A stretch of 28,235 nucleotides of DNA, from assembly GCA_051453625.1 (NCBI GenBank), contig JBOZIK010000001.1, positions 57,996,725 through 58,024,959 of the forward strand, written 5' to 3'. This stretch comes from Welwitschia mirabilis. Taxonomy: Eukaryota > Gnetophyta > Gnetopsida > Welwitschiales. The translations under genes and the position numbers were made by a program. The notes beneath the pieces are model-generated. The model worked only from the letters and a program-made list of their open reading frames with translations, ran no database searches and had not been told where the DNA came from. Positions within the stretch are counted from its first letter, which is position 1, and every line of letters begins with the position of its first letter. This document shows, piece by piece, positions 1-9,752 of the stretch.

Positions 1-3
1 AAC

Positions 4-232
4 ACCATAAAATCATATAATATTAAATATAAAAGATCATAAATCATATAAGAGATTAATGAAAGACCCTAATACCATACAAGAGATTAATGAAAACCAT
101 AAACCATACAAGAAATTATGAAAACCATAGAATCATACAAGAATGAATATAAAAGACTATAAGACTAGATAAGAATAAATGAAAGTCATAAACCATATAA
201 GAGATTATGAAAACCATAGAACCATATCAATT
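4..232. repeat. Degenerate tandem repeat, about 30-bp unit
   Basis: About eight imperfect head-to-tail copies, 27-32 bp each. The shared core is an ACCATA, then AACCATATAAGAG, then ATTAATGAAA pattern with many substitutions and 1-3 bp length changes. No coding frame is seen. It lies just beyond the minus-strand LTR region to its right and may be part of that element's leader or of the flanking DNA; the window edge prevents a decision. Confidence 0.75.
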
Positions 233-256
233 TTTGAAAAGAATTCAAGATCTCGA

Positions 257-456
257 GAAGGTTATAAGCTTTAAAGCTTTCCTAGGCTCCAAGACTTGGT
301 AGCAAANNNNNNNNNNNNNNNNNNNNNNNNNNNNNNNNNNNNNNNNNNNNNNNNNNNNNNNNNNNNNNNNNNNNNNNNNNNNNNNNNNNNNNNNNNNNNN
401 NNNNNNGAAGGTTATAAGCTTTAAAGCTTTCCTAGGCTCCAAGACTTGGTAGCAAA
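257..456. other. N gap (307-406) with identical 50-bp flanks
   Basis: Bases 257-306 and 407-456 are identical over 50 bp on either side of a 100-N run. This is what remains when two overlapping contig ends are scaffolded with a placeholder instead of merged. Confidence 0.85.
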
Positions 457-500
457 GTTTCTCCACAAATGAAAGTAAGAGAAAAGAAGGAGAAGGGTCC

Positions 501-508
501 TATTTATA
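501..508 (-). promoter_or_regulatory. Probable TATA box of the minus-strand LTR
   Basis: Minus-strand TATAAATAGG lies directly downstream of the 37-bp repeats and about 650 bp (including N) inside the LTR, the usual place for the U3 promoter. It is inferred from position and motif only. Confidence 0.5.
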
Positions 509-541
509 ATTAAGGTTTGGTGGTATATAAAGAGTCACAAG

Positions 542-665
542 CATATGAGGACAAATGAAAGTTGGCAAATATTCTTTGCATACGAAGACAAATAAAAGTT
601 GGCAGAGATTCCTTACATATGAAGATAAATAAAAGTTGGCAGAGATTCCTTGCATATGAAGATAA
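542..665 (-). repeat. 37-bp tandem repeat upstream of the LTR TATA box
   Basis: Three full units start at 542, 579 and 616, each exactly 37 bp, with a partial fourth from 653. Each has CATATGAAGA, an AAATAAAAGTTGGCAGAGATT-like middle and CCTTG. Units two and three differ at very few positions, and the first is more diverged. It sits about 35 bp from the TATA box, as U3 enhancer repeats commonly do in plant LTRs. Confidence 0.85.
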
Positions 666-937
666 AATATCATAAATGAGGGCAGTTATATGGTGGGGAT
701 TTTCGTTACCTTACCAGGCCACCGNNNNNAATAATACATAATAAATAGGCTTACATAATTAACAACAATGAGACATTAGTAGTAATTAAATAATTCTATA
801 ATATGACAGTAGTTTGATAATAAATAAAAATAGTAACTCTACACATTAAGCATCTTTAAAATAATTTGACATTTTCCAAATGAGTAATGCATAAGGCAAG
901 GCATAAAATAATATTCATGAAACTATTAAAAATAAAA

Positions 938-1123
938 GAAAACATTTGAAATTTAGCATACATTATTATCATTAAAATATNNNNNNNNNNNNNNNNNNNN
1001 NNNNNNNNNNNNNNNNNNNNNNNNNNNNNNNNNNNNNNNNNNNNNNNNNNNNNNNNNNNNNNNNNNNNNNNNNNNNNNNNGAAAACATTTGAAATTTAGC
1101 ATACATTATTATCCTTAAAATAT
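938..1123. other. N gap (981-1080) with near-identical 43-bp flanks
   Basis: Bases 938-980 and 1081-1123 match over 43 bp with one difference, around 100 N. It is read as an unmerged contig overlap. Confidence 0.85.
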
Positions 1124-1199
1124 TTAATCTTAATTCTTGAAATTTGGGATGTGACACTGACTATCATATTGGGCTATCATCTGAACAATAGGAGTGGAT

Positions 1200-2434
1200 G
1201 ACTCTATTTATAATGTAAATTCTTTACTAATTTTACTTCATTACTTAAATTCTCCTTTAATCTCATATGTTGAACTTCTTTTAAAGGTTAAACTCTTTCA
1301 TCCACATCACAAAGTAAGTGAAAACTAGGGATATGATCTAGTATTTAGATATAATCAACATCTTCTTCCTCACCATCCTCATTGTTTTGTTGCATGTTAT
1401 TATTTTTTAACTCTAATGATTTATTAAAAGAAGAAATGCGATCATTATGTTTATCATGGATTATACAATTTTTATATTTTTCATGACTTAATTCTTTTGT
1501 TTTATCTTTATTTTCTAATAGGAATTAAATGGGGTTATAGCCTAGTTCATCATCTATAAAATAATCATCTTTATAGTTATTATTAAACAATAAAGTTAAA
1601 TCATTATTGTCTTCCTTTTATTGTTCATCTACTAATAAGTTTGATATTGTAGGTTGATTCATAATTTTATTTTCTATGTTAAAACAAGAATTTACTTATT
1701 ATTTCAAAGTTCTTCTCATGATTCTCAAGGTGGAATGTAGGAGGATAGATTTGTTATGTAAAAGAATATTGAGATTTTTGAATTTATAATAAATTTTGTT
1801 GAAACATTCCAATCAAATTTTCCAAGTTTTAATTGGTATCTTCTTATCTTATTTTCACTTCCTTAAGCATTTCTATTACTGAGTTATTTCTTTATTCATA
1901 GTAAGTTGTGGTAGATGGATCTTATTCTTCACAATGATAGATGAGATATGGTTGTTCTTCATAACTTATGGGATATTGTTGGGATTCACTAAAATGATTG
2001 TAGAATGTTTTGCTAGATGAGGTGGAATCCCTAAAATATTGTAAATCATCATTGCCATTTTCATTCAAAATTTGAAAAGGAGGAGGAAAAAAATAATAAT
2101 TTTGAAAAGAGGAAGGGGTCCTAGTCTCAACATCATTTGAAGTTGCCTAAAATTGTTCTTGAAATATTTCACTAAGCCTTTTATTTGGATTATTCTTAGA
2201 ATTTCTAAGTTTTTGTATTCTTTCTTCAGCTCTCATTTCAGTTAATATTTCTTGTAGTCATATCTTATCATTATTATTAGTAGTGGATAGGAAGAATAAA
2301 TAAGAAGAATTCATAGTTTTAAGTTCTAGATCATGATTAGAAGATAAGTCATAAGATTTTTGTCTTTAATGTTTCATTCTAGCAATTATCTCTTTTATGT
2401 TAATGTTCACATTTGAACTAGAGGGTTCTATCAT
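1200..2434 (-). pseudogene. Broken ORF of unknown function inside an LTR-A element (gag-like position)
   Basis: Starting from an ATG at 2434 on the minus strand, a frame can be followed for about 250 codons to near 1660, where it shifts once and continues to about 1200. In-frame TAA and TAG stops are frequent and look like former CAA/CAG codons; TGA is rare. The predicted protein is rich in Asn, Ser, Tyr and Gln. It begins MIEPSSSNVNIN, has a charged stretch (LTEMRAEERIQKL) and a Pro/Tyr-rich centre with a YYFFPPPFQ run, then a heptad-like segment near residues 215-240 and an acidic run (EDGEEEDVDY) in the shifted part. I recognise no family. It lies downstream of the LTR and primer site of the same strand, where gag would be, so a divergent gag or an accessory ORF of a non-autonomous element is likely. 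Confidence 0.45.
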
Positions 2435-3142
2435 ATTTTTATTAAGTGATGCTACTCATTAATAAGAAAGAGATAAAATGACTTTTCTCCTATTTTATTA
2501 TTTTCACTACTTCTATTTAAAATATTAATTCAAAAATCATAAAAGAAGAAAGCAAATTCTTCAAACCTTAGAAATTACATACATGGGGTGCGCATATCTA
2601 TTTTTATTTTTTGTCGAGTAAGCCTTTTCTAATATTTTTTAAATTATGATTCATTCCCTTAAATATTTGAGTTTTCACTAGATTTTACACGTCCTTGCAT
2701 GCTTAGTAAAATTCTTCTTTATCTAGATCGTTGTCTAATGATATAATGAATGACAAGAAAACAAAAAATAGAAAATAAAAAAAATAGAATACAAAATCAT
2801 TGAAAACTAGAATATAAACACATTGTTAGTCGTTTTCTAGTGCTATTTGGACAACAAAAGAAATAATATCGACTTATTATGTGTTGAAAAATCAAAAATA
2901 AACTTGTTAAAAAACTAATAAAAAATTGTAATCCTAGAATATCATCCTACTATATTGTCAAGATAGCTGACAGAATGATGGGCTCAAAAAATGTGGATTG
3001 AAAAACAAACAAGCATGAAAAAATGCAAACAGAAAAACTACAATATTTATAGTAAAAATACAACACTAACACAAATAAATACTTGAATTAAAATCCAAAG
3101 CACTTGTCTAGGTAATAATAATCTTCAAGCTTCTTATAGCCT
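2435..3142 (-). other. Untranslated leader of the minus-strand LTR-A element
   Basis: This stretch of about 700 bp lies between the primer site and the first ATG of the minus-strand ORF, with no convincing reading frame. It is AT-rich with A-runs. Around 2941-2985 it holds a sequence with ATCAT and ATGAT arms around TATTGTC and TGACAG, resembling the hairpin motif of the other LTR-A copies. Confidence 0.5.
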
Positions 3143-3160
3143 TCTCTGATAATGATCCCA
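3143..3160 (-). promoter_or_regulatory. Primer binding site (decayed, tRNA-Asp type)
   Basis: The minus-strand TGGGATCATTATCAGAGA follows the LTR end by 3 nt. It aligns to TGGCGCCATTGCCGGGGA, the complement of the tRNA-Asp 3' end used by plant Tat/Athila elements. Several differences are transitions. The same spacing is seen in the better-preserved copy at 25232. Confidence 0.6.
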
Positions 3161-3163
3161 AGA

Positions 3164-4348
3164 TGTTATGGTGTGTATTTATATAATGTTACGTCCTTAG
3201 TCGAATCCTATCAATTACAAATATATACAAAAATACAACACACTAATAGATAGGAGGGGACTCAAATGTCATAATCCATTGAAGGCACTAAGCTCGAAGC
3301 TAGAGAATTTCCTTTTATGAAATAAAGGTTCAAAAATAAAAATCAACAATGTGAAAAAAGTAAACACACAATGCAAATGTAAATGCAAACTACCCTAAAT
3401 GCAATATCTATCCAACTACCAAATATCTGTCACCGAGATTGGCCCTACATAACCTAATCGATTAAGGAAACTATTACTAATTAAAACTAAGTTAAGCTAT
3501 TAACTGCCTTAGATATAACATGAAAACATGCAATGATTTAATCTATCAAATGTAATGCAAGATACTAAACTATTAATTTTAATCTTAATAAAGGTCATCT
3601 TCATGACCTATATCATAAATGAAGCTGTTACAGAATCAAAAACAACATAAACCATAAGGGATATGGACATAAATATGAATAAAACTAAAATAATATTTCC
3701 ATTAAAATTTGAATTAACACTATGTTATAAAGTAGCAACATATTAATGAAGAAGACACAACCCACCCCAAGGAATATTCCTCTATGCAACTATCAGATGG
3801 ACATTCAACCCTTTGATCTGCTGTCATGAGAATTATTGATGAAAACAAAGATGATCAAAGTCGATGGTAAAGATGGTATTTACCAACAATAATATACCTT
3901 AATAATAGCAAATATAACAAACATGGTAAAACCTTAACATTTGCATAAGAGGGTGTATAACACATTGTAGAAGTTTATACATTTCCTAAAATTAGATTGT
4001 CATCTTGGTTATCATTCAAACAAGGGTGAGGATGATGCCATATTAATAGAGTTTTATATTTATCCTTCATGTCAGTCTAGTTAGTATCCTAGTCATCATG
4101 TAAGTGAGTCATCTCGGTCTATTGTCTAGATGATGGAGGGGATGACAACCTTCTTGAATCTTATTAATTCATTCTCAAAATGTAAAGTATCATATTTAAT
4201 GCAAAATTCCTCTAAAAGTGTTGGTCTCTGTGCATTTCGATGATTTTCTCCTTAACTCTTAATAATTATCATTTTATGGTTAAACTTATCTTAATGTCCT
4301 AAAAAACTACTTAAAAGATTCTATCAAAAACATATAATATGACATTGT
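3164..4348 (-). mobile_element. LTR-A copy 1: 5' LTR of a minus-strand element
   Basis: This LTR is about 1.18 kb. The 3' end (3164) ends in CA and is followed by the primer site. It shares with the other LTR-A copies a conserved terminal block (CCTTCAATGG, GACATTTGAG, TATTAGTGTGTTG on the minus strand) and a mid-LTR block rich in ATGCAA. Its 5' end near 4344-4348 aligns with the starts of the copies at 6841 and 27835 (a TTTTTGATAGAATC stretch against TATTTGATAGGGT). It cuts the plus-strand gypsy gag, which resumes at about 4395, so this element inserted into the older gypsy element. Confidence 0.75.
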
Positions 4349-4394
4349 AATGATAAACCTAAAAAAAATTATAGTATGCTTCTATTAGGAAGAT

Positions 4395-4931
4395 GATGGA
4401 GATTCAAGACCTTTAAACTATGAAACTAATTGGCTAGAAGATTTAAGCCTTATTAATCTTACAGCTTTAGAATATTTAAAAAAAGAGACAAATATAAATA
4501 TAACATCAATACCTACTTTTGAGGGTAAGAAATTAGAAAAACCTCAACTACATTTAAGTTTATTTGATGTCTTCTGTAAAGCAAATTATTTTGATTCAGA
4601 ATCTGATTTTCTAAGCTATTGGCGTTTTTCTTTGAAAGGGAATGCTTAGCTAGAGTATCATAGAAATCCTAATCATTTTTATATTTTCAGAAGAATTATT
4701 AAGAATGCTTACTTAGCTAAATTTCAACCCATGAAGATAGTTAAAGATTTAAGAGAATACATTTTGAATATTAAACAAAAAGATAATGAAAGATTTGATA
4801 ACTCCATGGATAGATATAACATACTGTTAGCTAAATGTCCTAATCATGGAATTATAGCTAGAGATCAAGTTAGAGCTTTACTTAAAGGATTACAAAGTAA
4901 AGGTTTAAAGGATTTAGATTTACTATGTTAA
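4395..4931 (+). pseudogene. gag: Ty3/gypsy Gag fragment (capsid region)
   Basis: Gag forms the virus-like particle of the retrotransposon. About 178 codons read in one frame with a single internal TAG, at a GNA*LEYH motif where the family has a Gln. The C-terminal half (RYNILLAKCPNHGI) matches the conserved 'CPHHGI' segment of Tat/Athila-type retrotransposon Gag, and PTFEGKKLEKPQLHLSLFD matches the preceding capsid region. The 5' end is missing: the minus-strand LTR-A element lies directly upstream, so no start codon can be assigned. The TAA at 4929 ends this frame, and downstream sequence continues toward protease in other frames. Confidence 0.75.
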
Positions 4932-5938
4932 GGAAGCATAAAAAAAAAGAATGTTTAAGAGGTAGGAGAAATTATTACTTAGTTTTATAACATGAGTTAA
5001 GAATGGGAATAAGAAGGTAAAAAGAAGAAAAGAGTAAATGAAGTATTTACCTAAAAAATAGATGGTAGTGTATATAGTTCAAAGCATATCAATCTTATAA
5101 AAGAACTAGCTAAAAATGTAATTAATAGTATGGTGGAAAAATTTGATTAGGTAGTTGTACAATACTTTAAAGAGGAAGAAAGACCTATATACAAATTCTA
5201 TGAAAAAGATAATCATGAAGGATAAAAGTATCCCTAGGTATAGGAATTTGTTCATTAGTTAGATATTAATAGAGTAGATTTAAAGATAAAACTCAACCTC
5301 AAGAAAGAAAAAAACCATACCCATACCAAAGTAGGAAATGAGAAGGTAAGTCAGAAAAGCCTTTATGAGAGTATGTAAATTCTAAAAGGCAAGAGCAATC
5401 TGACTATTATAGGAGCTAGAGAAACAGATATTTAAAAGACATGAAGGAAAAACTAGAGATAGAGAGAAAAGAAGAAAAATTTTTGCTTAACCTCAATCAA
5501 ATCCAAGGAAAGAAATAAGTAAAAAAGTGACTACTAGATCTAGAAAATAAATGGTGATGAATAAAGACCAAGGAAAAAAAAAAAAATTTAAATAGTCTTC
5601 TAGTTGAAGGAAGAATAAAAATGGGAAAGAAATTAGTAGTTAATACATCAGTAGATCCTCTGCCTTTTCCAATCAGAAGTAAACAAATAGAACATTTAAA
5701 AATTAAAAAGGACATAAAATATTTAATAAAAGTTTTATAAGATACAATAATATTGCTAGCTCTTTTAAAATTACCAAAATATGTACCTATGCGTTAGAAG
5801 CAAATGAAGAGTATGTTCTTAAAACAAGGAAGTAAAAAGGTAAGTAAGAAGGAAAAACAAATTGAGATGATTAGAAAGGATCAAAATTTTTACATTTCTA
5901 CACAAGTTCTTCAAAATAAACAACCTGGAACATACAAT
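4932..5938 (+). pseudogene. Gag-protease linker of the gypsy element, heavily decayed
   Basis: This is a lysine-rich, frame-broken stretch between Gag and protease. A readable block from about 5640 to 5938 contains LLALLKLPKYVPMRQKQMKS, which resembles the 'L..IP.YAKFLKDLL' segment found just before protease in Tat/Athila polyproteins. Many stops are CAR-to-TAR type. I cannot define domain borders. Confidence 0.5.
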
Positions 5939-6075
5939 GATTGAAAAACACCTATGATAGATGTGAAAGTAGATGGAAAGATCAAAGTATAAGAACTTGT
6001 GGATCTAAAAGCCAGTGTTAATGCGATAGAATATGAGACTTATGAGGAATTGGAAAATCCAAAATTGATATCTTA
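5939..6075 (+). pseudogene. Retropepsin-like protease remnant of the gypsy element
   Basis: The protease cleaves the polyprotein. The stretch MIDVKVDGKIKV*ELVD then DLKASVNAIEY matches the family pattern (I..V.ING..V...LVDLGASVN.MPY). The active-site loop is read at 6002-6016 as D-L-K-A-S where the family has D-L-G-A-S, so the Gly is lost. One in-frame TAA interrupts it. Confidence 0.7.
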
Positions 6076-6489
6076 CTAAGTAAAAGTATCCTGATAGATT
6101 CTTTGGTAATAAAGATGTAGGGAAATACACATGTAGTAATTTTAGAAATACCTTAAGTGGTTACTATAAATGCTATAATTTATTTTAAAAGGGGGTAATG
6201 GAAGTCAATTTAAAAGATTTTAAGAAAGAGTCCAAATTATATAATGCTATAGCTGTAGAGAATATGGCATATAATATAGAAGCTAGAACCAATGAAATTA
6301 TAATACAAGAGGTTAGTCTAATATTAAATAAGCAAAATGAAGAAAAGTATAAAGAACAAAGTTTAACATCTTAGGAAATAAAAAAGCCTCTACTTAAGAA
6401 GTATTAAAGTATATTGAAGTAGTTCCAAATAGACCTTTGGTTATAAATAGTTATTTAACTCATTCTTAGAAGAGGAGGTTTAAGAAAAT

Positions 6490-6835
6490 ACTAATTAAAA
6501 GAAAAGGGGCTTTTACTTGGAATCATACTAATATTAAGGGGATAGACCTAAAAATATGTTAACATATAATCTATTTGGATAATTCTATTAAATTAAATAG
6601 GTAGACAAAAAGAAGATGCAATCTAAATATGTAAGAAATAATTAAACAAGAAATTTTTAAACTCTTAGATGTTGGATTCGTCTATCCTATATCCCATTCA
6701 AAATGGGTTAGTTCTATTATGATGGTATCAAAGAAGAGAAATAAATGGAGAGTATTTATAGATTTTTAAATGTTGAATATTGTAACTTATAAATTTAATT
6801 TTTACCTCTTTCATTTATAGATAAGTTTTAAAAAG
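6490..6835 (+). pseudogene. pol: Gypsy reverse transcriptase, N-terminal part
   Basis: It copies element RNA to DNA. Recognisable pieces are GIDLKIC (family GI.P..C.HRI), EIIKQEIFKLLDVGFVYPIS, HSKWVSSIMMVSKKRNKWRV and FIDF, the fingers and early palm of Ty3/gypsy RT. The polarity and wording are closest to the Tat/Athila group. The frame then shifts (FLPLSFIDKF) and is interrupted at 6840 by a solo LTR-A. Joining 6840 to 7273 gives the expected continuation into the YYSFLD palm motif, so the two halves are one gene. Confidence 0.8.
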
Positions 6836-7272
6836 GTTATTGTTGTGACACCAACTTAAGCGTATTTGATAGGGTATTTTGAGTTGTTTTGCAGATAAAC
6901 TAATAGATAAATGCTCAGTTTCTATGANNNNNNNNNNNNNNNNNNNNNNNNNNNNNNNNNNNNNNNNNNNNNNNNNNNNNNNNNNNNNNNNNNNNNNNNN
7001 NNNNNNNNNNNNNNNNNNNNNNNNNNNTACTTTTATAGATTATTCTTGCATCGTTATTCTATTTCATGCATTGCAATTTAAATTAATAGATTAAAGTTAC
7101 ATATTTCTTTTCTAAAATCAATTCTTATTGTCCATACCATTGGCTTTCAATGGAATTACGACATTCGGATCACTCCGTCTATACTAGTGTGTTGTATTTT
7201 GCATCTTAATTATAATTGACAAGATTGAATTTGAACGTGAACTATTGCACAAATACACACTGCAATAGCTAT
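6836..7272 (+). mobile_element. LTR-A copy 2: solo LTR inside reverse transcriptase, with target duplication
   Basis: The LTR starts TGTTGTGACACC at 6841 and ends TGCAATA at 7267. It is flanked by GTTAT (6836-6840) and GCTAT (7268-7272), a 5-bp target duplication with one transition. The 3' half carries the conserved LTR-A block at 7147-7197 (ACGACATTCGGATCACTCC and TATACTAGTGTG). There is no primer site or coding sequence, so it is a solo LTR. The 100-N gap (6928-7027) must hide several hundred bases, because other copies are about 1.0-1.25 kb. Confidence 0.8.
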
Positions 7273-7795
7273 CTAGACATTAGTACTATAGTTTTCTTGA
7301 TAGATATAGTGGATATAACAAGGTCCTAATAACTTTGGAGGAATAATTCAAGACAATCTTTAGTTGTCATTAGGGTACTTATGCATATAAAGTATTACCA
7401 TTTGGATTATGTAATGCCCCTGCTACCTCCCAAAGTTTAGTAAATAGTATCTTTTAGGATATAAAAAGCCTAAAACATAGCTAATCAAAAAGTGATCTTA
7501 TGATAATAGAAGGCATAATTTTAAAACATAAAATATCTAAAAAAGGGATTGAGACTAATAAACAAAAAATTAAATGTATAAAAGACATTTTACCTCCAAT
7601 CAAAATAAAAGAATTAATATTTTTCTCAAGACATGTTGAATATTATAGAATATTTATATCTAAATTTAGTAAGATCACTAAACCTCTGAGTAGTCTTTTA
7701 TAGAAGAATGTATAATATAATTGGATTAATAAATGTCAAAGTGCCTATTAAAATTTAAAATATAAACTTTTATTATCACCTATTCTACTAGGACC
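7273..7795 (+). pseudogene. pol: Gypsy reverse transcriptase, C-terminal part lacking the YMDD box
   Basis: It begins L-S-R-H-*-Y-Y-S-F-L-D (Asp at 7299-7301, first catalytic Asp of the palm), then TYAYKVLPFGLCNAPATSQ, both typical of Ty3/gypsy RT. After about 7460 only about 15 codons separate this from IIEGIILKHKISKKGIE, where the family has roughly 55-60 codons containing the F/YMDD catalytic box. That box is therefore deleted. The thumb/connection region follows (IKELIFFSRHVEYYRIFIS, FSKITKPLSSLL). Confidence 0.85.
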
Positions 7796-8210
7796 TAATT
7801 AGATAAGAATGTTCCGTAGTATGATTGATGCATCTAGTCATGCTATGGGGCTATTTTGGGTAAAACAATAAAAACAATAAATCATACGCCATTGCCTATA
7901 TTAGTAAGAACTTTAAACTAGCTTAGAAAAGTTACACAATAACTGAAAAATTGTTGTTAGTAGTAGTAATGACATTAAAAAAATACAGACATTATATTCT
8001 AGGTTATGAATTAAAAGTTCATATAAACCATAGTGCTATTATATTTTTAATAAATAAAAAATAATCAAATTCAAGAATTATGAGATGGATACCCTTGATT
8101 CAAGAATTTAACTTAAAAATTATTGACAGAAGAGGGGAAAAAAAGTAGTAACAGACCATCTATCAAAATTAAAGTTTCTTAATGAAGAGAAAATAAACAT
8201 AAAATATGTA
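7796..8210 (+). pseudogene. pol: Gypsy RNase H domain
   Basis: It degrades the RNA strand of RNA:DNA hybrids during reverse transcription. MIDASSHAMGLFW matches 'CDASDYAVGAVLGQ' of gypsy RNase H. It is followed, after frame changes, by TEKLLLVVVMTLKKYRHYIL (family TEKELLAVVFA..KFR.YL), RWIPLIQEFNLKIIDRRG and, in a further frame, TDHLSKL (family ADHLSRL). The domain order continues directly from RT. Frameshifts and TAA stops make it non-functional. Confidence 0.85.
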
Positions 8211-8359
8211 TTTCTAGATGAACATCTTTTCAAGTAAAAACTAATCCATGGTATGTTGACATAGAAAGTTTTAGAGTAAGTAAAAAATACCATATTTTAT
8301 GACTTATTATAAAAGAAGAATATTGTTGAGTGAATCTAAAGACTACATATGACATGATA

Positions 8360-9546
8360 AGATGTTATTTAGAAGATATAAATATCATTTTATTAGAAGT
8401 TGTGTAGAAGAAATCTTACAAAATTTTTTTTTGAAGGAAATTCATGAGAGAGAAGGAGGAGGACATTATGGTATAAGAAGAAAAGGGATAAAAATTCTTC
8501 ATATAGGATATTAATGGCCCATAATATTCAAAGAATCAAGTGCTTAATCCTAGGCTATGATAAGTGCTAGAGAAAAGGAGCACTTAATCAGAAGTTAGAA
8601 ATGTCATAATAATGGATTCATTCAATTGAATCCTTTGATGTTTATGAAATAGATTTCAATGAATCTATTAATCATTTCTCTTATGAAAAGAAATATATTT
8701 TTGTTAGCATTGATTATTTCATTCAACGGTTCAAGGTTAGGACTATATGTCATTGTTATTCCTAAACCATAGTTAATGTTTTTCTTAAAATTATTATCTA
8801 TCAATTTAGATCCCCTCAAAGTTTTATATCGCATAAAGGAACTTATTTTACTAGTAAAATATTTAATAAACTCTTAACTAAATATGGAATCCATCATAGA
8901 ATTTCTACTACCTATCATCCTTAATCTAATGGCTAAGATAATATGACTAGTAGAGAAATTAATAGAATACTAATAAAAATCATAAAAGTTAAGAAAAAAA
9001 TTAGGCTAAAAAATTAAATGAATCTTTATGGGCTTATAGAATAACTTGAAAACATAGCATAGGTTTTACACCATATAAATTAGTCTATAGAAAAAGAGCT
9101 ATTTTGCCAATTGAATTTAAATAAGACCTTTAAATTGGCCAAAGAACTAAAGTGCAATTTAGATATAGCTATAGAAAAATGGATAGAAAACATAAATATT
9201 TTTAATGAAAAAAAAAAAGCTTTCATTCATAAAGAACTTATACAACAAAAAACCAAAATATATCATGATAATAAAATTAGAAAATAAATTTTAATGTAGG
9301 ATATTTTGTACTAATCTATGACCCTAAAAAGATCTATTTAAAATAAAAAGATGAATAAAATTAGCTAGAATCATATAGCATAACAAAAATTTTGGAAATG
9401 GAGCTATAAAAATATATGATCATAACAAAAAAGTAACCTACCAAGTTAATGGATATAGGATAAGAATTTATTATGATCATAAATATTTGTTACATTATTT
9501 AGGAAATCCTTATAGAATGGAAGGAATACTTCCACTCCACTTATAA
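8360..9546 (+). pseudogene. pol: Gypsy integrase, near full length
   Basis: It inserts the cDNA copy into the genome. The zinc finger is seen as His 8443-8445, His 8463-8465, then Y-D-K-C at 8556-8567, where the first Cys has become Tyr (one G-to-A change). The catalytic core has DVYEIDF (Asp at 8652-8654), FISHKGTYF where the second catalytic Asp is now His (8832-8834), and YHP*SNG with a retained Glu in REINRI. The C-terminal part reads GNGAIKIYDHNKKVTYQVNG then RIRIYYDH, the pattern of Tat/Athila integrase ends ('F.VNGQRLK.YY'). The stop TAA at 9544 follows LLHYLGNPYRMEGILPLHL. Frames are broken several times. Confidence 0.85.
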
Positions 9547-9752
9547 AATAAATTTTTTTAAAACTAAATAATAAAGATGTATCATTTATTTAAATTTTAT
9601 TCAAATTATCAATTTATTAAGTTATTTAGGATAAATTTAATGATTGTGAAATAAGAAGCTAACTTGGTAAATCTTCAATAGGGGATTGTGCATTATCCTT
9701 ACTAAGAAGATTAAAGATGCACATTCCATTACATGATAGAATGTCTTGTGAT
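9547..9752 (+). other. Post-integrase flank of the gypsy element
   Basis: AT-rich sequence follows the integrase stop, with no reading frame, LTR or polypurine tract that I can support. It runs into the large gap. Confidence 0.4.

Larger units (their letters stand above)
240..1156 (-). mobile_element. LTR of a second retrotransposon family (partial, minus strand)
   Basis: On the minus strand the sequence starts at 1156 with TGTCACATCCCAAATT, a typical plant LTR opening (TG start). Downstream it carries a 37-bp tandem repeat (542-665) and then a TATA box (501-508). It shows no similarity to the LTR-A copies elsewhere in the window, so I treat it as another family, probably Ty3/gypsy. It abuts the end of the unassigned minus ORF, suggesting insertion there. 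The 3' end cannot be placed; 240 is only approximate. Two N gaps (307-406 and 981-1080) are flanked by duplicated sequence, so its real length is shorter than shown. Confidence 0.55.

Noticed and set aside
4-232. CRISPR-like array
   Set aside because: Units vary throughout with no constant repeat and unique spacer, and the genome is plant nuclear.
5497-5715. 72-codon Phe/Ser-rich minus-strand ORF
   Set aside because: Antisense of the lysine-rich gag-protease linker; composition is explained by A-rich plus-strand DNA.
8622-8834. 70-codon minus-strand ORF
   Set aside because: Antisense shadow of gypsy integrase.
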